Origin: PALSA-278 sp963760285
GTDB lineage: Bacteria > Acidobacteriota > Terriglobia > Acidiferrales > UBA7541
Length of the DNA stretch: 64,000 nt
Assembly: GCA_963760285.1 (NCBI GenBank)
Contig: CAVXCI010000001.1
Location: forward strand, 806,001 to 870,000
Reading direction: 5' to 3'
This document shows, piece by piece, positions 53,757 to 64,000 of the stretch. The position numbers and the translations under genes were made by a program. The notes under the pieces were generated by a model. That model was not told the DNA's origin. It made no database searches and saw only the letters and a program-made list of their open reading frames with translations. Every line of letters begins with the position of its first letter. Positions within the stretch are counted from its first letter, which is position 1.

Positions 53757-54108
53757 TTACTGAATCTCCTTTGCATCGGCTTCCAGAATCTCGACAATGG
53801 CCGTGCGGGCCACGCGCAACTTCACCTGTTCGGCGACGCGAACCATCACGGCGCCTTCTTCCAAACCCGCGATGGTGCCGTAAATTCCGCCCGAGGTCAA
53901 CACTTTGTCTCCGTTTTTCAATGCCTGCTGCATCGCCACCGTCTTCTTCTGCCGCTTCTGCGCGGGCAGAATCAGGAGCACGTAAAAAATCACCATGATG
54001 AGGACCAGGGGCAGGAAGGTACCGAAGACCTCCTCCCGCCGCCTGCGCCAGCAAGGGCGCGGGCGAACCCGCCGCCGTGATTCCCGTCCAGGTGATCGGG
54101 ACGGCCAA
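53757..54108 (-). CDS. yajC: preprotein translocase subunit YajC, frameshifted
   Basis: A small single-span subunit of the SecDF-YajC complex. The N terminus (AVPITWTGITAAGSPAPLLAQ) in one frame is joined by a shift near 54030 to MVIFYVLLILPAQKRQKKTV, then NGDKVLTSGGIYGTIAGLEE, AVMVRVAEQVKLRVARTAIV and EILEADAKEIQ. Length and motif order fit YajC. TTG at 54108 is the best visible start but is uncertain. It lies between tgt and secD, a very common arrangement. Confidence 0.87.
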
Positions 54109-54202
54109 AACTGTTAATCACATGCATACATATAATAGCGCGATTCAGTGTGCAAACGCGGGCCATTAACCCTCTCCAAAGACGGTATTCCCGGCCGATT
54201 CG

Positions 54203-55350
54203 TCAATCTCCTGACTCGGAATGCCTCTTCGCCAGACGTGCCTGAAGGTCAGAACGGAGACTTGCCAAGTTCCCAAGCCGAATAGCCTGTCGAATTTCGC
54301 GCATCATGTCAAGGTAAAAGTAGAGGTTGTGGTGGGTGTTCAGGATTGCGCCCAACATTTCATTGCACATAAACAAATGACGAAGATACGCGCGCGAATA
54401 CCGCCGGCAGACCCGGCAGCTGCAGCGCTCGTCCAGCGGCTTGTCGTCCCGCGCATAGCGCGCATTGCGAATCGAAAGCCGCCCCTCGGAGGTGAATAGC
54501 CAGCCGTTGCGGGCATTGCGCGTCGGCAGGACGCAATCCATCATGTCAACTCCCAGCGCCACGTAATCGAGAATCTGCTCCGGCCGGCCGACGCCCATCA
54601 GATAGCGCGGACGTTCCGCGCGGAAGCCTCGCCGTTACATTCCGCCGTCATTTCGCACGTGGTGCTCGTGCGGCTCCCCCACCGCCAGCCCGCCGATGGC
54701 GTAGCCGGGAAAATTCATGCTCGACAAGCGTATCGGCGCTTTCGCTGCGCAGTTCCGCGATGGATTCCACCCTGCACGATGGCGAAGAGCATCTGGCGCT
54801 CCGCATCACCGTTGGCGCGAAAAATAATCGCGGCAACGTGCGGCCCAGGCGCGTGTCCGCGCCGCCGCCTCGTTGGCGCGGCTGAAATCGGCGGCAGCTT
54901 CCACGCATTCATCCAGCACCATGATGATGTCCGCGCCCAAAGCAATTTCAATTTCGATGGCCTTTTCCGGCGAAAGGAAATGTTCCGAGCCGTCAATATG
55001 CGAGCGGAAAGTGACGCCGTCATCGGTCACTTTGCGAAGATCGGCCAGGCTGAAAACCTGGTATCCGCCGGAATCCGTCAGGATGGGATGCGGCCAGGAC
55101 ATAAACGAATGCAGGCCGCCAAGTTCGCGGATGAATTCGTGCCCGGGACGCAGATAAAGATGATAGGTGTTGGCGAGAAGAATCTGCACGCCGAGGGATT
55201 CCAGCGTCGTCCTGCGCCAGACCCTTGACCGTTGCGGCGGTTCCCACGGGCATGAACGCCGGCGTTTCAATTACTCCATGCGGCGTTTCCAGCCGGCCCA
55301 GGCGCGCGCCTGTAGGGATCGGTCTTCAGGACTTCAAAACGAAATGGCAC
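54203..55350 (-). CDS. tgt: tRNA-guanine transglycosylase (queuine biosynthesis), multiply frameshifted
   Basis: Exchanges guanine-34 for the queuosine precursor preQ1 in tRNAs with GUN anticodons. Pieces in order: GTG start at 55350 (PFRFEVLKTDPYRRA), TPAFMPVGTAATVKGL, VQILLANTYHLYLRPGHEFI, the catalytic PILTDSGGYQVFSL, and ADIIMVLDECVEAAADFSRA. AIVQGGIHRG, GVGRPEQILDYVALGVDMMD and CVLPTRNARNGWLFTSEG follow, then the zinc site C-S-C-R-V-C with a distant His (LGAILNTHHNLYFYLDMMRE). At least four shifts are required, between 54600 and 55320. It starts 12 bases after the Yip1-family gene. Confidence 0.88.
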
Positions 55351-55362
55351 GCACTGAGTCTA

Positions 55363-56112
55363 TCAGGCAAACGCCGCGGCCCAGCCCACCTTGATGGCGA
55401 TGAAGATCACCCAAAGAATGATCGAAACGGTGAGAGCCCGCCCGAACGAAATCTTGCGCGGGTTGGCGGTGGAAAATCCCAACGCCAGAAGAAGAATGGA
55501 CCATATGCTGAACAGGTCCAGCGCTCCCAGCAGCGTCAACAGCCACTTGGGAGAATCGCTGGAAAGAAACGATCCCGCATTCGAAGCAACGAGATTTTCG
55601 AGGTCCACCATATCCGGAGGTTTGAGGAAAATCACCAATATCGCCAGAAGATACGCCAGCAAAAAGGGAACCCAGGCGTACGCGACAATGGCCATGCAAG
55701 TCTTGAACTTGAGCTGCGCACCCGCCGTTAAATTGAACACACCCAGCCCCAATGCCGCGAGAACCACGATGGACACGATGATTCCAACAGGCCCAATTAT
55801 GTAGCCGAACATCGGCGCATATTTGGCCTGGGACTCGACGATTTTTTCTTTGTCTTCCGCGGACATATTCTGGGTACGCGAACTTTCCGCAATCTTTTTT
55901 TCCATGAAGTTGTGCCAGCCGACACGCTGTGTAAATACAAAAATCACGGCGAGAGAACAGATGCAGAGCAATACTGTGGGCAAAATCCAACCTGGGCGGG
56001 CGACAACGTCATTGAACGCCGCCTTCGGGGAGAAAAATACCGCCATGAGCCGCTGGATGGGGTTCATCGGAGCTGGCGATTCAAGATTTGCGTTCGTAGC
56101 CACGGGCTGCAC
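55363..56112 (-). CDS. Yip1-family membrane protein
   Basis: A protein of 249 residues with a soluble N terminus (MNPIQRLMAVFFSPKAAFND) typical of bacterial Yip1-like proteins, then five hydrophobic helices: WILPTVLLCICSLAVIFVF, MFGYIIGPVGIIVSIVVLA, VPFLLAYLLAILVIFL, ALDLFSIWSILLLALG and LTVSIILWVIFIAIKVGWAA. The function of bacterial members is unknown. It is intact and lies between oppF and tgt on the minus strand. An alternative start at 56067 (MNPIQRL) fits the conserved part better. Confidence 0.82.
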   Translation of the reverse strand: MQPVATNANLESPAPMNPIQRLMAVFFSPKAAFNDVVARPGWILPTVLLCICSLAVIFVFTQRVGWHNFMEKKIAESSRTQNMSAEDKEKIVESQAKYAPMFGYIIGPVGIIVSIVVLAALGLGVFNLTAGAQLKFKTCMAIVAYAWVPFLLAYLLAILVIFLKPPDMVDLENLVASNAGSFLSSDSPKWLLTLLGALDLFSIWSILLLALGFSTANPRKISFGRALTVSIILWVIFIAIKVGWAAAFA

Positions 56113-56172
56113 CTCGTTTTAAGATTCCCACTAATCCGCCTGATTCTACGCCTGCTGGGGCCGAAAATTACA

Positions 56173-57057
56173 TCAGGGGCTGTGGAATTCCGCGTCAGGT
56201 CCGGCGGCGGCAATGTTCCCTGGCGCCAGAGGCTGAAACGGCGGAAGCACGGGTACGGCGTCCAGCAATTGGCGCGTGTATGCATGCCGCGGAGTGCGGA
56301 TAATCTGTTCCGCCGGAGCAAATTCCACAAATTCTCCCGCGCGCATCACGGCGATGCGCTGCGCCATTTGGGCCACCACCGGAATGCTGTGTGAAATCAG
56401 CAGAAGAGTAAGACCCGATTCCCGTTTCAGCCGGTTGAGCAGTTCCAGCACCCGCGCTCCAATGGAAACATCCAACGACGCCACCGGCTCGTCCGCCACC
56501 ACCAGCGCCGGTCGCAGAATCAACGCTCGCGCGATGGAAATGCGCTGCCGCTGGCCGCCGGAGAATTCATGCGGGTAGCGGCGCAGAGCGGAATCGTCCA
56601 GACCAACTGTGCGCAGCATTTCCACCACGCGAGCACGGCGCGCGGCCATATCCATGGACGGCTCGTGAATCGCTAATGGCTCGGTCAGCAAACCTTCCAC
56701 GTACATGCGCGGATTGAGGGATGTGGCCGGGTCCTGGAAAATCATCTGCATCTGGCGGCGCGCCGCGCGCAGAGATCGTCCGTGTTCACCCAGCCAATCC
56801 ATGCCCGCAAACTCAATGGAGCCGCCATCGGGATCAATCAATCGCAGCAGAAGACGCGCCAGTGTCGTTTTCCCGCATCCTGATTCACCAACAATGCCGA
56901 GGGTTTCGCCTTTCGCCACCTCGAAGCTGAGTCCATTCACGGCGAACAACCTTTCATCCGGGCTACGCGATTCCCGATGGGCATAGGAAAACGATTTTCG
57001 CAGTCCGCGCACCGCCAGCAGCGGTCTATCGTTTCCCTCATGGTGGGGCGCGGTCAT
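56173..57057 (-). CDS. oligopeptide/dipeptide ABC transporter ATP-binding protein (OppF/DppF type)
   Basis: An ATPase of 294 residues. Walker A is GESGCGKTTLARLL, the Q loop follows in QMQMIFQDPATSLNPRMY, the signature is FSGGQRQRISIARAL, Walker B is LVVADEPVASLDV, and the switch His is in LLISHSIPVVAQMA. The C-terminal extension with HAYTRQLLDAVP is the oligopeptide-transporter type. The start overlaps the stop of the OppD-type gene by 4 bases. Permease and substrate-binding genes are not in the window, so the transported compound is unknown. Confidence 0.9.
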   Translation of the reverse strand: MTAPHHEGNDRPLLAVRGLRKSFSYAHRESRSPDERLFAVNGLSFEVAKGETLGIVGESGCGKTTLARLLLRLIDPDGGSIEFAGMDWLGEHGRSLRAARRQMQMIFQDPATSLNPRMYVEGLLTEPLAIHEPSMDMAARRARVVEMLRTVGLDDSALRRYPHEFSGGQRQRISIARALILRPALVVADEPVASLDVSIGARVLELLNRLKRESGLTLLLISHSIPVVAQMAQRIAVMRAGEFVEFAPAEQIIRTPRHAYTRQLLDAVPVLPPFQPLAPGNIAAAGPDAEFHSP

Positions 57058-57897
57058 TGCGCCGCTACTCCGCGGTCCAGACGAGGGGCGGCGCGCAGCA
57101 GGCTTTCGGTGTATGGATTCCCCGGATGGCTCAACAATTTTTGAGTGGGGCCTTCCTCAACGAATCGCCCGTCCTGCATAACGCAAAGCCGGCTGGCAAT
57201 CTCGTTGGCCACGCCAAGGTCATGGGTAATAAAAACCATCGCCAGGCGCAGCTCGGCGCGGAGTTGGTTCAATAATTCCAGAATTTGCTTCTGGATTGTG
57301 GCGTCCAATGCGGTGGTAGGCTCATCGGCAATCAGGATGCGCGGACCGGGAGCCAGGGCCATGGCCATCATGGCGCGCTGCCGCAATCCGCCGGAGAGTT
57401 GATGCGGATATTGCCGCGCGCGGCGCCGCGGATCGCGGAATCGCCGCCCGGCGCATGGTCTCCAGCGTCCTCTCGCGAACCGCTTTCGCGGAAAGACGCG
57501 GCTCGTGGGCGCGAATCCCCTCATCAATCTGCGCGCCGATGCGCATCACGGGATTCAATGCGGAAAGCGGCTCCTGAAAAACCATGGCGATTTCGCGTCC
57601 GCGAATCGCTCGCAGCTGCGCGGGCGACGCGGCTATCAGATTCACAACGCCATCTCTCGCCTCGCCGTTTTTCGGCGTGCGCGGCTGCAATAATGCTTCG
57701 CCGCTGGCGCGTGCTCCTCGCGGCAACAAGCCCATCAGAGCCAGCGCGAGCATCGTCTTGCCCGAGCCGGACTCGCCGACGATGCCCAGTGCCTCTCCCG
57801 GCGCAAGCGTGAAGGATGTTCCCTGCACAGGGCGGTTGCGTCCGCCTGACGCTGGGAATTCCACCGTCAACCCATCGACTTTGAGAAGCTCAGTCAC
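57054..57897 (-). CDS. oligopeptide/dipeptide ABC transporter ATP-binding protein (OppD/DppD type), frameshifted
   Basis: The first frame has LLKVDGLTVEFPASGG, Walker A GESGSGKTMLALALMGLLP and the Q-loop segment AMVFQEPLSALNPVMRIGAQ. After a shift near 57425 the second frame gives YPHQLSGGLRQRAMMAMAL (signature), ILIADEPTTALDATIQKQIL (Walker B), VFITHDLGVANEIASRL and HPGNPYTESLLRAAP. These are all OppD-type. It is the first gene of the long minus-strand cluster that runs to the terminator at 47260, although a single transcript is not proven. Confidence 0.87.
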
Positions 57898-57980
57898 CGG
57901 TTAATCATAGGCGTCATCAGAGAAATGCAATAGGCAGGATTTCTTGGCGGTCGCCAGTCGCCGCGCGCTGTGTCCTGGGT

Positions 57981-58502
57981 TCAGTTCCCCGCCGCAGCCG
58001 TATCTCCAAATCGAGTGCTGAGGGCTTTCAGGTATTGATCCATCGTTGCGTCGTATCCCATAAAGAAACGCGCAACAAAACGAAACACCGGATTGTGAAT
58101 TTCACCACGCTCGGTGATCCGAACAGTGCTCCCGCTGCCGGAAGGCTGAATTTCAAACGTCCACGTCCCGCCAAAGGGCAGGTTAGGATCGGTGATGCGC
58201 GTAACAAGCAGTGACGGCGGACTCGACTCCTCAACTACAAAGGGGATGGACTGCCCATGAGCATCGAATTCACGCCATGACGGCGATCCATTTTGATCCG
58301 CTAGGCGTTCGACACGTTTCACGTCCGGCCGCCACGCTGGAAACGCATCCGGATTGCTGATTACCTTCCACACCTCCGCGGGCGGGGCGGGAATCTTCGC
58401 GGAGCGTGTGGCCGTGTGCTTTTCCGGGATGGCCATCCCGATGATCAGCACCGCCGCGATCAGCAGCGCAATTCCGCCCAGAATGATGAAGAGCCACTTC
58501 AC
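57981..58502 (-). CDS. SRPBCC-family protein with N-terminal membrane anchor
   Basis: A protein of about 173 residues. A GTG at 58502 with GGAGG 6 bases upstream starts it, giving a membrane helix (KWLFIILGGIALLIAAVLII) followed by a START/SRPBCC ligand-binding fold: KIPAPPAEVWKVISNPDAFP, AWRPDVKRVERL, SPPSLLVTRITDPNLPFGGT, VRITERGEIHNPVFRFVARF. Members of this polyketide-cyclase-like group bind hydrophobic ligands; the ligand here is unknown. It is divergent from the DUF2231 gene. Confidence 0.8.
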   Translation of the reverse strand: MKWLFIILGGIALLIAAVLIIGMAIPEKHTATRSAKIPAPPAEVWKVISNPDAFPAWRPDVKRVERLADQNGSPSWREFDAHGQSIPFVVEESSPPSLLVTRITDPNLPFGGTWTFEIQPSGSGSTVRITERGEIHNPVFRFVARFFMGYDATMDQYLKALSTRFGDTAAAGN

Positions 58503-58688
58503 TGGATTCCTCCGGGGTGAAAGATTTAATTCTGCTGGTCTTATATCACGACCGCGTCCCGAAGGTATCCTGCCATCACGCCAGAGGTGATGGCCAGTGC
58601 ATTGATTTATTGACACCAGGACATCGCCGGGGGATATTCGGTTCACCCGTGGCGAAGCAAAGACCCACGTTGAGGAGGATGACCCATC

Positions 58689-59150
58689 ATGTTTCCCGGA
58701 TTTCACGCCGCGCTGAACATGCACCCGATGTTCGTTCATTTCCCCATTGCGCTGTGGTATGGGGCGCTGCTCTTTGAATTATTCGCAGTGTTGAGAAAGA
58801 GCGACGACTGGCATCGCACGGCGACCCGGCTGCTCTACCTGGGAACACTGGCGGGAATCATCACCCTGTTTACCGGATGGCAGGCGGAGAACTCCGCGCC
58901 TCCGGGACCGGTGCAAACGGTGATTGGCATCCACGAAACGCTGATGGTGATTTCCACAAGCCTCGCGGGAGCACTATGCATTTTTGCATTTTTTGCGCGC
59001 AAAAATTTCAAGGCGGAGTTCCGGCGGCTAATGCTATTGGGAATGCTGCTTCTGGCCGTGCTGGTGGCCATCGGCGCGGACCGCGGCGCGCAGATGATTT
59101 ATCAGTATGGCGCGGCGGTCAATTGGTCCACCGCCCAATCCCAAAGGTAG
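58689..59150 (+). CDS. DUF2231-like membrane protein
   Basis: A protein of 153 residues with four helices (MFVHFPIALWYGALLFELFA, LLYLGTLAGIITLFTGWQAE, ISTSLAGALCIFAFFA, LMLLGMLLLAVLVAIGADRG). The opening HPMFVHFPIALW and the GW and GADRGAQMIYQYG segments match the DUF2231 group, which carries conserved His residues near the membrane and may be heme- or redox-related. GGAGG lies about 10 bases before the ATG. It is convergent with rpoD, with an 8-base gap. Confidence 0.8.
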   Translation: MFPGFHAALNMHPMFVHFPIALWYGALLFELFAVLRKSDDWHRTATRLLYLGTLAGIITLFTGWQAENSAPPGPVQTVIGIHETLMVISTSLAGALCIFAFFARKNFKAEFRRLMLLGMLLLAVLVAIGADRGAQMIYQYGAAVNWSTAQSQR

Positions 59151-59157
59151 GGGCTCT

Positions 59158-60876
<1,719 letters not shown>

Positions 60877-61236
60877 AGTTCCTCCGTGCAAATCATTTTC
60901 TTTTCAGAGGCGCAATGGGAAAGAGACGGGGACGATTGGACACAAGCCCCTGGCGATACGGTCAATTAGCCTGAATCTCGACCCTGGATATGACAATGCT
61001 AAATATCCACACGGCATTCGACGCCATCCGCAGCTAGCAATTGGATGCTGCGTCAGATACCTCCACTTTCGCCGCCGACGGTTATAGCACCCATACCGTA
61101 CAAGATGCCGGCGCATCGCCGGGGCTTTCGGCCATACATGCCCTTTACAACTGTCGCACACGGGTGCGATGCTCCTGGACCGCCGCCGCAATACGGACAT
61201 CAGAAAGAGGAGATAAGTTATTGCGAAATTTAGCAT
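60877..61236. other. intergenic between dnaG and rpoD
   Basis: About 360 bases. No gene is seen. It probably holds the rpoD promoter on the minus strand; TTGACC near 60958 is a possible -35, but no good -10 is placed at the right distance. The right part may include more dnaG 3' sequence lost to a frame error. Confidence 0.4.
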
Positions 61237-62991
61237 TTACCCAGCGCAGCCAATTCGCCTTTGGAGTTCCTGTTTCCGCGCCACGAATTCCCTTAAATTC
61301 GCGGCGGGAATGCTCCCTTCCAGGCGCTCGCTGCAGGCCGCCAATTCCAACTCCAGCTTCGCCGCCGGATTGCACCCCAGGCAACTCTGGGCCTCCTCCT
61401 CACTGCCCTCCGCGCTGTTTCGATGAGCACGCCAAAGAGAGGCGGCTGTCCTTTTCTTCGAGCGACTTCGCCAGGGCGCTGGCATCCGGTTCGCGCTCCG
61501 TTCATGGCCGATTCAATCAGGACTCGAACACGCTTTTCTCGGTCGGCAAGACCACGATGAGATTCCGCATCCTTCATCATCCCCGCCACCATTGTCGCAG
61601 ACCTTCTGCATACGGCCAGCATTTGCATCAGCCGTTTTCCGCCAGGGAAGCGAGGAGGGCATAAATTCCGCCTTGGGTTTCACGATCCCCTGTCGCTGTA
61701 CCGCCGCGACGCTTTAAGGACTCCCGAAGCGCCGGCTCTTCAATCCGAAGTTCGCTGGCAATCCGAGAGGCCCATTCCGAGCGAGCGATGCGGTTGGGCA
61801 GCCGCTGAACGTAGCGGCATCAGAAAATTCAATGCCGCCACTTTTCCTTCCACGCTGGAAATATTCATCTGGCGCGCCCGGCCAATCAAGTATTCAATAT
61901 AGGCGAGCGCGGCGGCCACCAGCTTTTCATACGCTTCCCTTCCCTGCTCGCGGATAAATTGATCGGGGTCGGCGCCGCCGGGCAATGCCAGCACGCGCAC
62001 ATCAAAATCCTTTTCCAGCAGCAATGCGATTGAACGCTCCGTGGCCGCGCGGCCCGCCAGATCGGGATCATAGTTCACGACCACGCGCTGCGTGAAACGC
62101 GCCAGCAGACGCACCTGCGGTTCGGCGAGGCTGGTGCCGCAACTGGCTACCACGTTCGGAAATCCGGCATGCGCCACGCCGATGGCATCCATATAGCCTT
62201 CCACCAGGATGGCGAACCCGTTTGCCGGATGGCTTCGCGCGCGCGAGTGCAGATGATAGAGAATCTGGCTTTTACTTGTAGATGGCGTTTCGGGAGAATT
62301 CAGATATTTCGGAAGATCGTCGCCCAGAGCCCTCGCTCCGAATGCAATCACTTTCCCGGATTCATTGGCGATGGGAAAAATCACCCGGCGGCGAAAGCGA
62401 TCATAGAGACGCCCGCTCGACTCGCGCGAAAAAAGGCCCGACGAATCCAGAAGTTTCTCCGCAAAACGGCCGCTGCAGGTGCGCGAAGAACGCGTCTCCG
62501 GCGCCAGGCGCATAGCCCAGGCCGAATTCCTCTGACAGGCGGCGTCATCCAGCCCGCGATCTTCCAGATAGCCGGCTGCTACTTTTCCTTCCGGGGTCTC
62601 ACGCAGCTGCTTGGCAAAAATTCGGATGCCAGGCGGTGCAATTCCACCAGCGCTGTTCGCTGCTGCCCTCCTGGCGTTCTTCCGGAGTGCGTTCGCGCGG
62701 AGCCGGGAGACTGAATGCCGCATTTTTCGGCCACGCTGCGCATGGCTTCCGGAAATGAGCACTTGTCCATCTCCTCACGAAACGGAATACGTCGCCGCCC
62801 ACGCCGCAGCCAAAACAGTGATAAATCTGCTTTCCCGGATGCACCGCAAAGGAAGGAGTTTTTTCCGGATGAAAGGGACAGAGTCCGACGAAATTCTGCC
62901 CGGCCTTTTTCAGTCGAACGTATTCACCCACCACGCGGACGATGTCCGCCTGTTGTTTTACTCGATCCGCCAATGAACCAGGTTGAGCCAT
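61237..62991 (-). CDS. dnaG: DNA primase, multiply frameshifted
   Basis: Replication primase, about 580 codons. The ATG at 62991 starts AQPGSLADRVKQQADIVRVV, EYVRLKKAGQNFVGLCPFHP. The CHC2 zinc finger is complete: CPFH and CFGCGVGGDVF in KQIYHCFGCGVGGD. After shifts near 62730 and 62520 the Toprim core is readable: AFGARALGDDLPKYLNSPET, FAILVEGYMDAIGVAHAGFP (catalytic Glu), VVASCGTSLAEPQV, VVNYDPDLAGRAATERSIAL (DPD in place of the usual DGD) and LPGGADPDQFIREQG. The C-terminal helicase-interacting part is broken near 61800 and 61500-61630 and is poorly conserved. It begins 14 bases after mutS2 ends. Confidence 0.9.
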
Positions 62992-63004
62992 GTGACGGAG
63001 ACGT

Positions 63005-64000
63005 TCAAACCTTAATCTCCACGATAGTAACGGCCGCGCCGCCCCGTTCCGGAGTTTCCGCACGGATATTTCTCCACTTGAGGATGGCCGGAGAGAAATT
63101 CTGCCAGGCCGCGCCGCAGGGCGCCGGTGCCATGGCCGTGGATAATCCGCACCTGCGGCCGCTGCGCCAAAGCGGCATCGTCCAGAAATTCGTCCACGCG
63201 CCTTGACGCCTCTTCCACCGTGCATCCAATCACATTGATTTCCACTGCCGATGGCTCATCCGTGGGACGTGAGGTAACTGTAATTGCGGGAGCTGGAATC
63301 TTTCCTGCGTTCCCTGAGGGTTCCGTGGGCTCTATCGCCAGAATATCGCTCAGGGGAATTCTCATCTTCAAAGCGCCCGCTTCCACTTCCGCGACGCGGT
63401 CATCCCAGCGACGCAGTAAGACCGGCTGCGGAAAACCGCGCACCCGTACCCGCGCACCGGCGGTAAATTCTTCGACACTGGCGGGGCGAGCTATCTTCTC
63501 CCCAGCGACGCCCAAGTCCGCCTGCGAATCGGCCAGATGATGCAACACGGCGGCATCCGCTTGTTCGCGAACTGAACTGATCGTCGAGCCCATGCGGCGG
63601 GTGACGGTTTTTTCCAGACGCGCCTGCTCCTTGCGATCCTTTACATCCCGCACCAACTGCGAAACGTCAGCCTGCATTCGCGTCTGCGCGGCCGAAAATT
63701 CCTTTTCCAGTTCGCTGATTCGCCGCCGTTGCCGCTCGGACCATTCGGTGCGAAGTTCCTGGCGCTCTTTGCTCAGTTCCGCGTGTTCCGCATCCATGCG
63801 AAGCCGAGCCTCCTGTTGCTCCGCGCGGCTGCGATGCAGCCAGGCAATCAGGTCGCGCGTTTCACGCGCTTCGGGACTCAGCCCCGCTCGTGCCCGCTCC
63901 AGCAACGCGGGAGGCAATCCCAGCCGGGCCGCGATTTCCAATCCCCGCGAAACACCGGGCACGCCATTCAGCAGGCGATACGTGGGCCGCAGATGCTCTT
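63005..64000 (-). CDS. mutS2: endonuclease MutS2, C-terminal part
   Basis: The 3' part of mutS2; the 5' part lies beyond the right edge. The end of the MutS ATPase core reads TYRLLNGVPGVSRGLEIAAR. A long coiled coil follows (RSRAEQQEARLRMDAEHAEL, RQRRRISELEKEFSAAQTRM), then a KOW-like segment (GARVRVRGFPQPVLLRRWDD), and a C-terminal Smr nuclease domain (VIGCTVEEASRRVDEFLDDA, RIIHGHGTGALRRGLAEFL). A shift near 63070 changes the last residues; the neighbouring frame gives GGAAVTIVEIKV and ends at 63005, the usual Smr end. MutS2 proteins act against recombination or in ribosome rescue depending on the lineage. Confidence 0.92.

Overview
The window reads as a GC-rich chromosomal segment of a member of the Acidobacteriota. 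This is inferred from the 16S rRNA gene at about 27.1-28.6 kb, a 1149-codon Oar-like TonB-dependent receptor frame with an N-terminal carboxypeptidase-regulatory-like domain, MacB-type permease pairs without an ATPase, a VWFA-type secreted protein, and several secreted hydrolases. I could not run a 16S search, so the subgroup is open. No prophage, integrase, complete IS or CRISPR array was seen.

Layout. 0-1.6 kb: end of tdh and a frameshifted kbl (threonine to glycine catabolism). 1.7-4.1 kb, minus strand: an ECF sigma factor overlapping an anti-sigma-like zinc-finger/polymer-forming membrane protein. 4.2-7.6 kb: TonB-dependent receptor. 7.9-15.4 kb, plus strand: polA, a secreted phosphoesterase followed by a decayed copy of the polA 3' end, a secreted beta-propeller protein, a gene-free stretch rich in palindromic repeats, and a rhodanese. 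16-21.2 kb: uvrA, a CPBP-type membrane protease and mtnA. 21.3-26.7 kb, minus: two FtsX/MacB permeases, an M24 peptidase and an alpha/beta hydrolase. 26.9-28.84 kb: a free-standing 16S rRNA gene with its own promoter, a 50/50-nt processing stem and a terminator. 28.9-32.5 kb: secreted or outer-membrane proteins and an esterase. 32.7-34.6 kb: a compact operon of adenine methyltransferase, winged-helix protein and PD-(D/E)XK nuclease, with three GATC sites at the presumed promoter. 34.5-38.3 kb, minus: zinc-ribbon protein, chagasin-domain fusion, VWFA protein and proline dehydrogenase. 38.4 kb: tRNA-Ile(GAU). 38.8-44.5 kb: a second beta-propeller protein, LysR, PilZ, and membrane proteins. 44.5-64 kb, almost all minus strand: a core-gene block with rel and ridA, then (in transcription order) oppD-oppF-yip1-tgt-yajC-secD-secF-tonB-exbB-exbD-exbD-TPR ending at a strong terminator, plus rpoD, dnaG and mutS2.

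The main biological points are the unlinked 16S transcription unit, the restriction-modification-like operon with a possible methylation-sensitive promoter, the duplicated polA tail around the phosphoesterase gene, and two families of short dispersed repeats. Many conserved genes at both ends of the window (kbl, the exb/ton/sec genes, tgt, rpoD, dnaG) carry single-base frameshifts. These genes are mostly essential, so sequencing or assembly error is a better explanation than pseudogenization; coordinates for them are whole-gene spans across the breaks.
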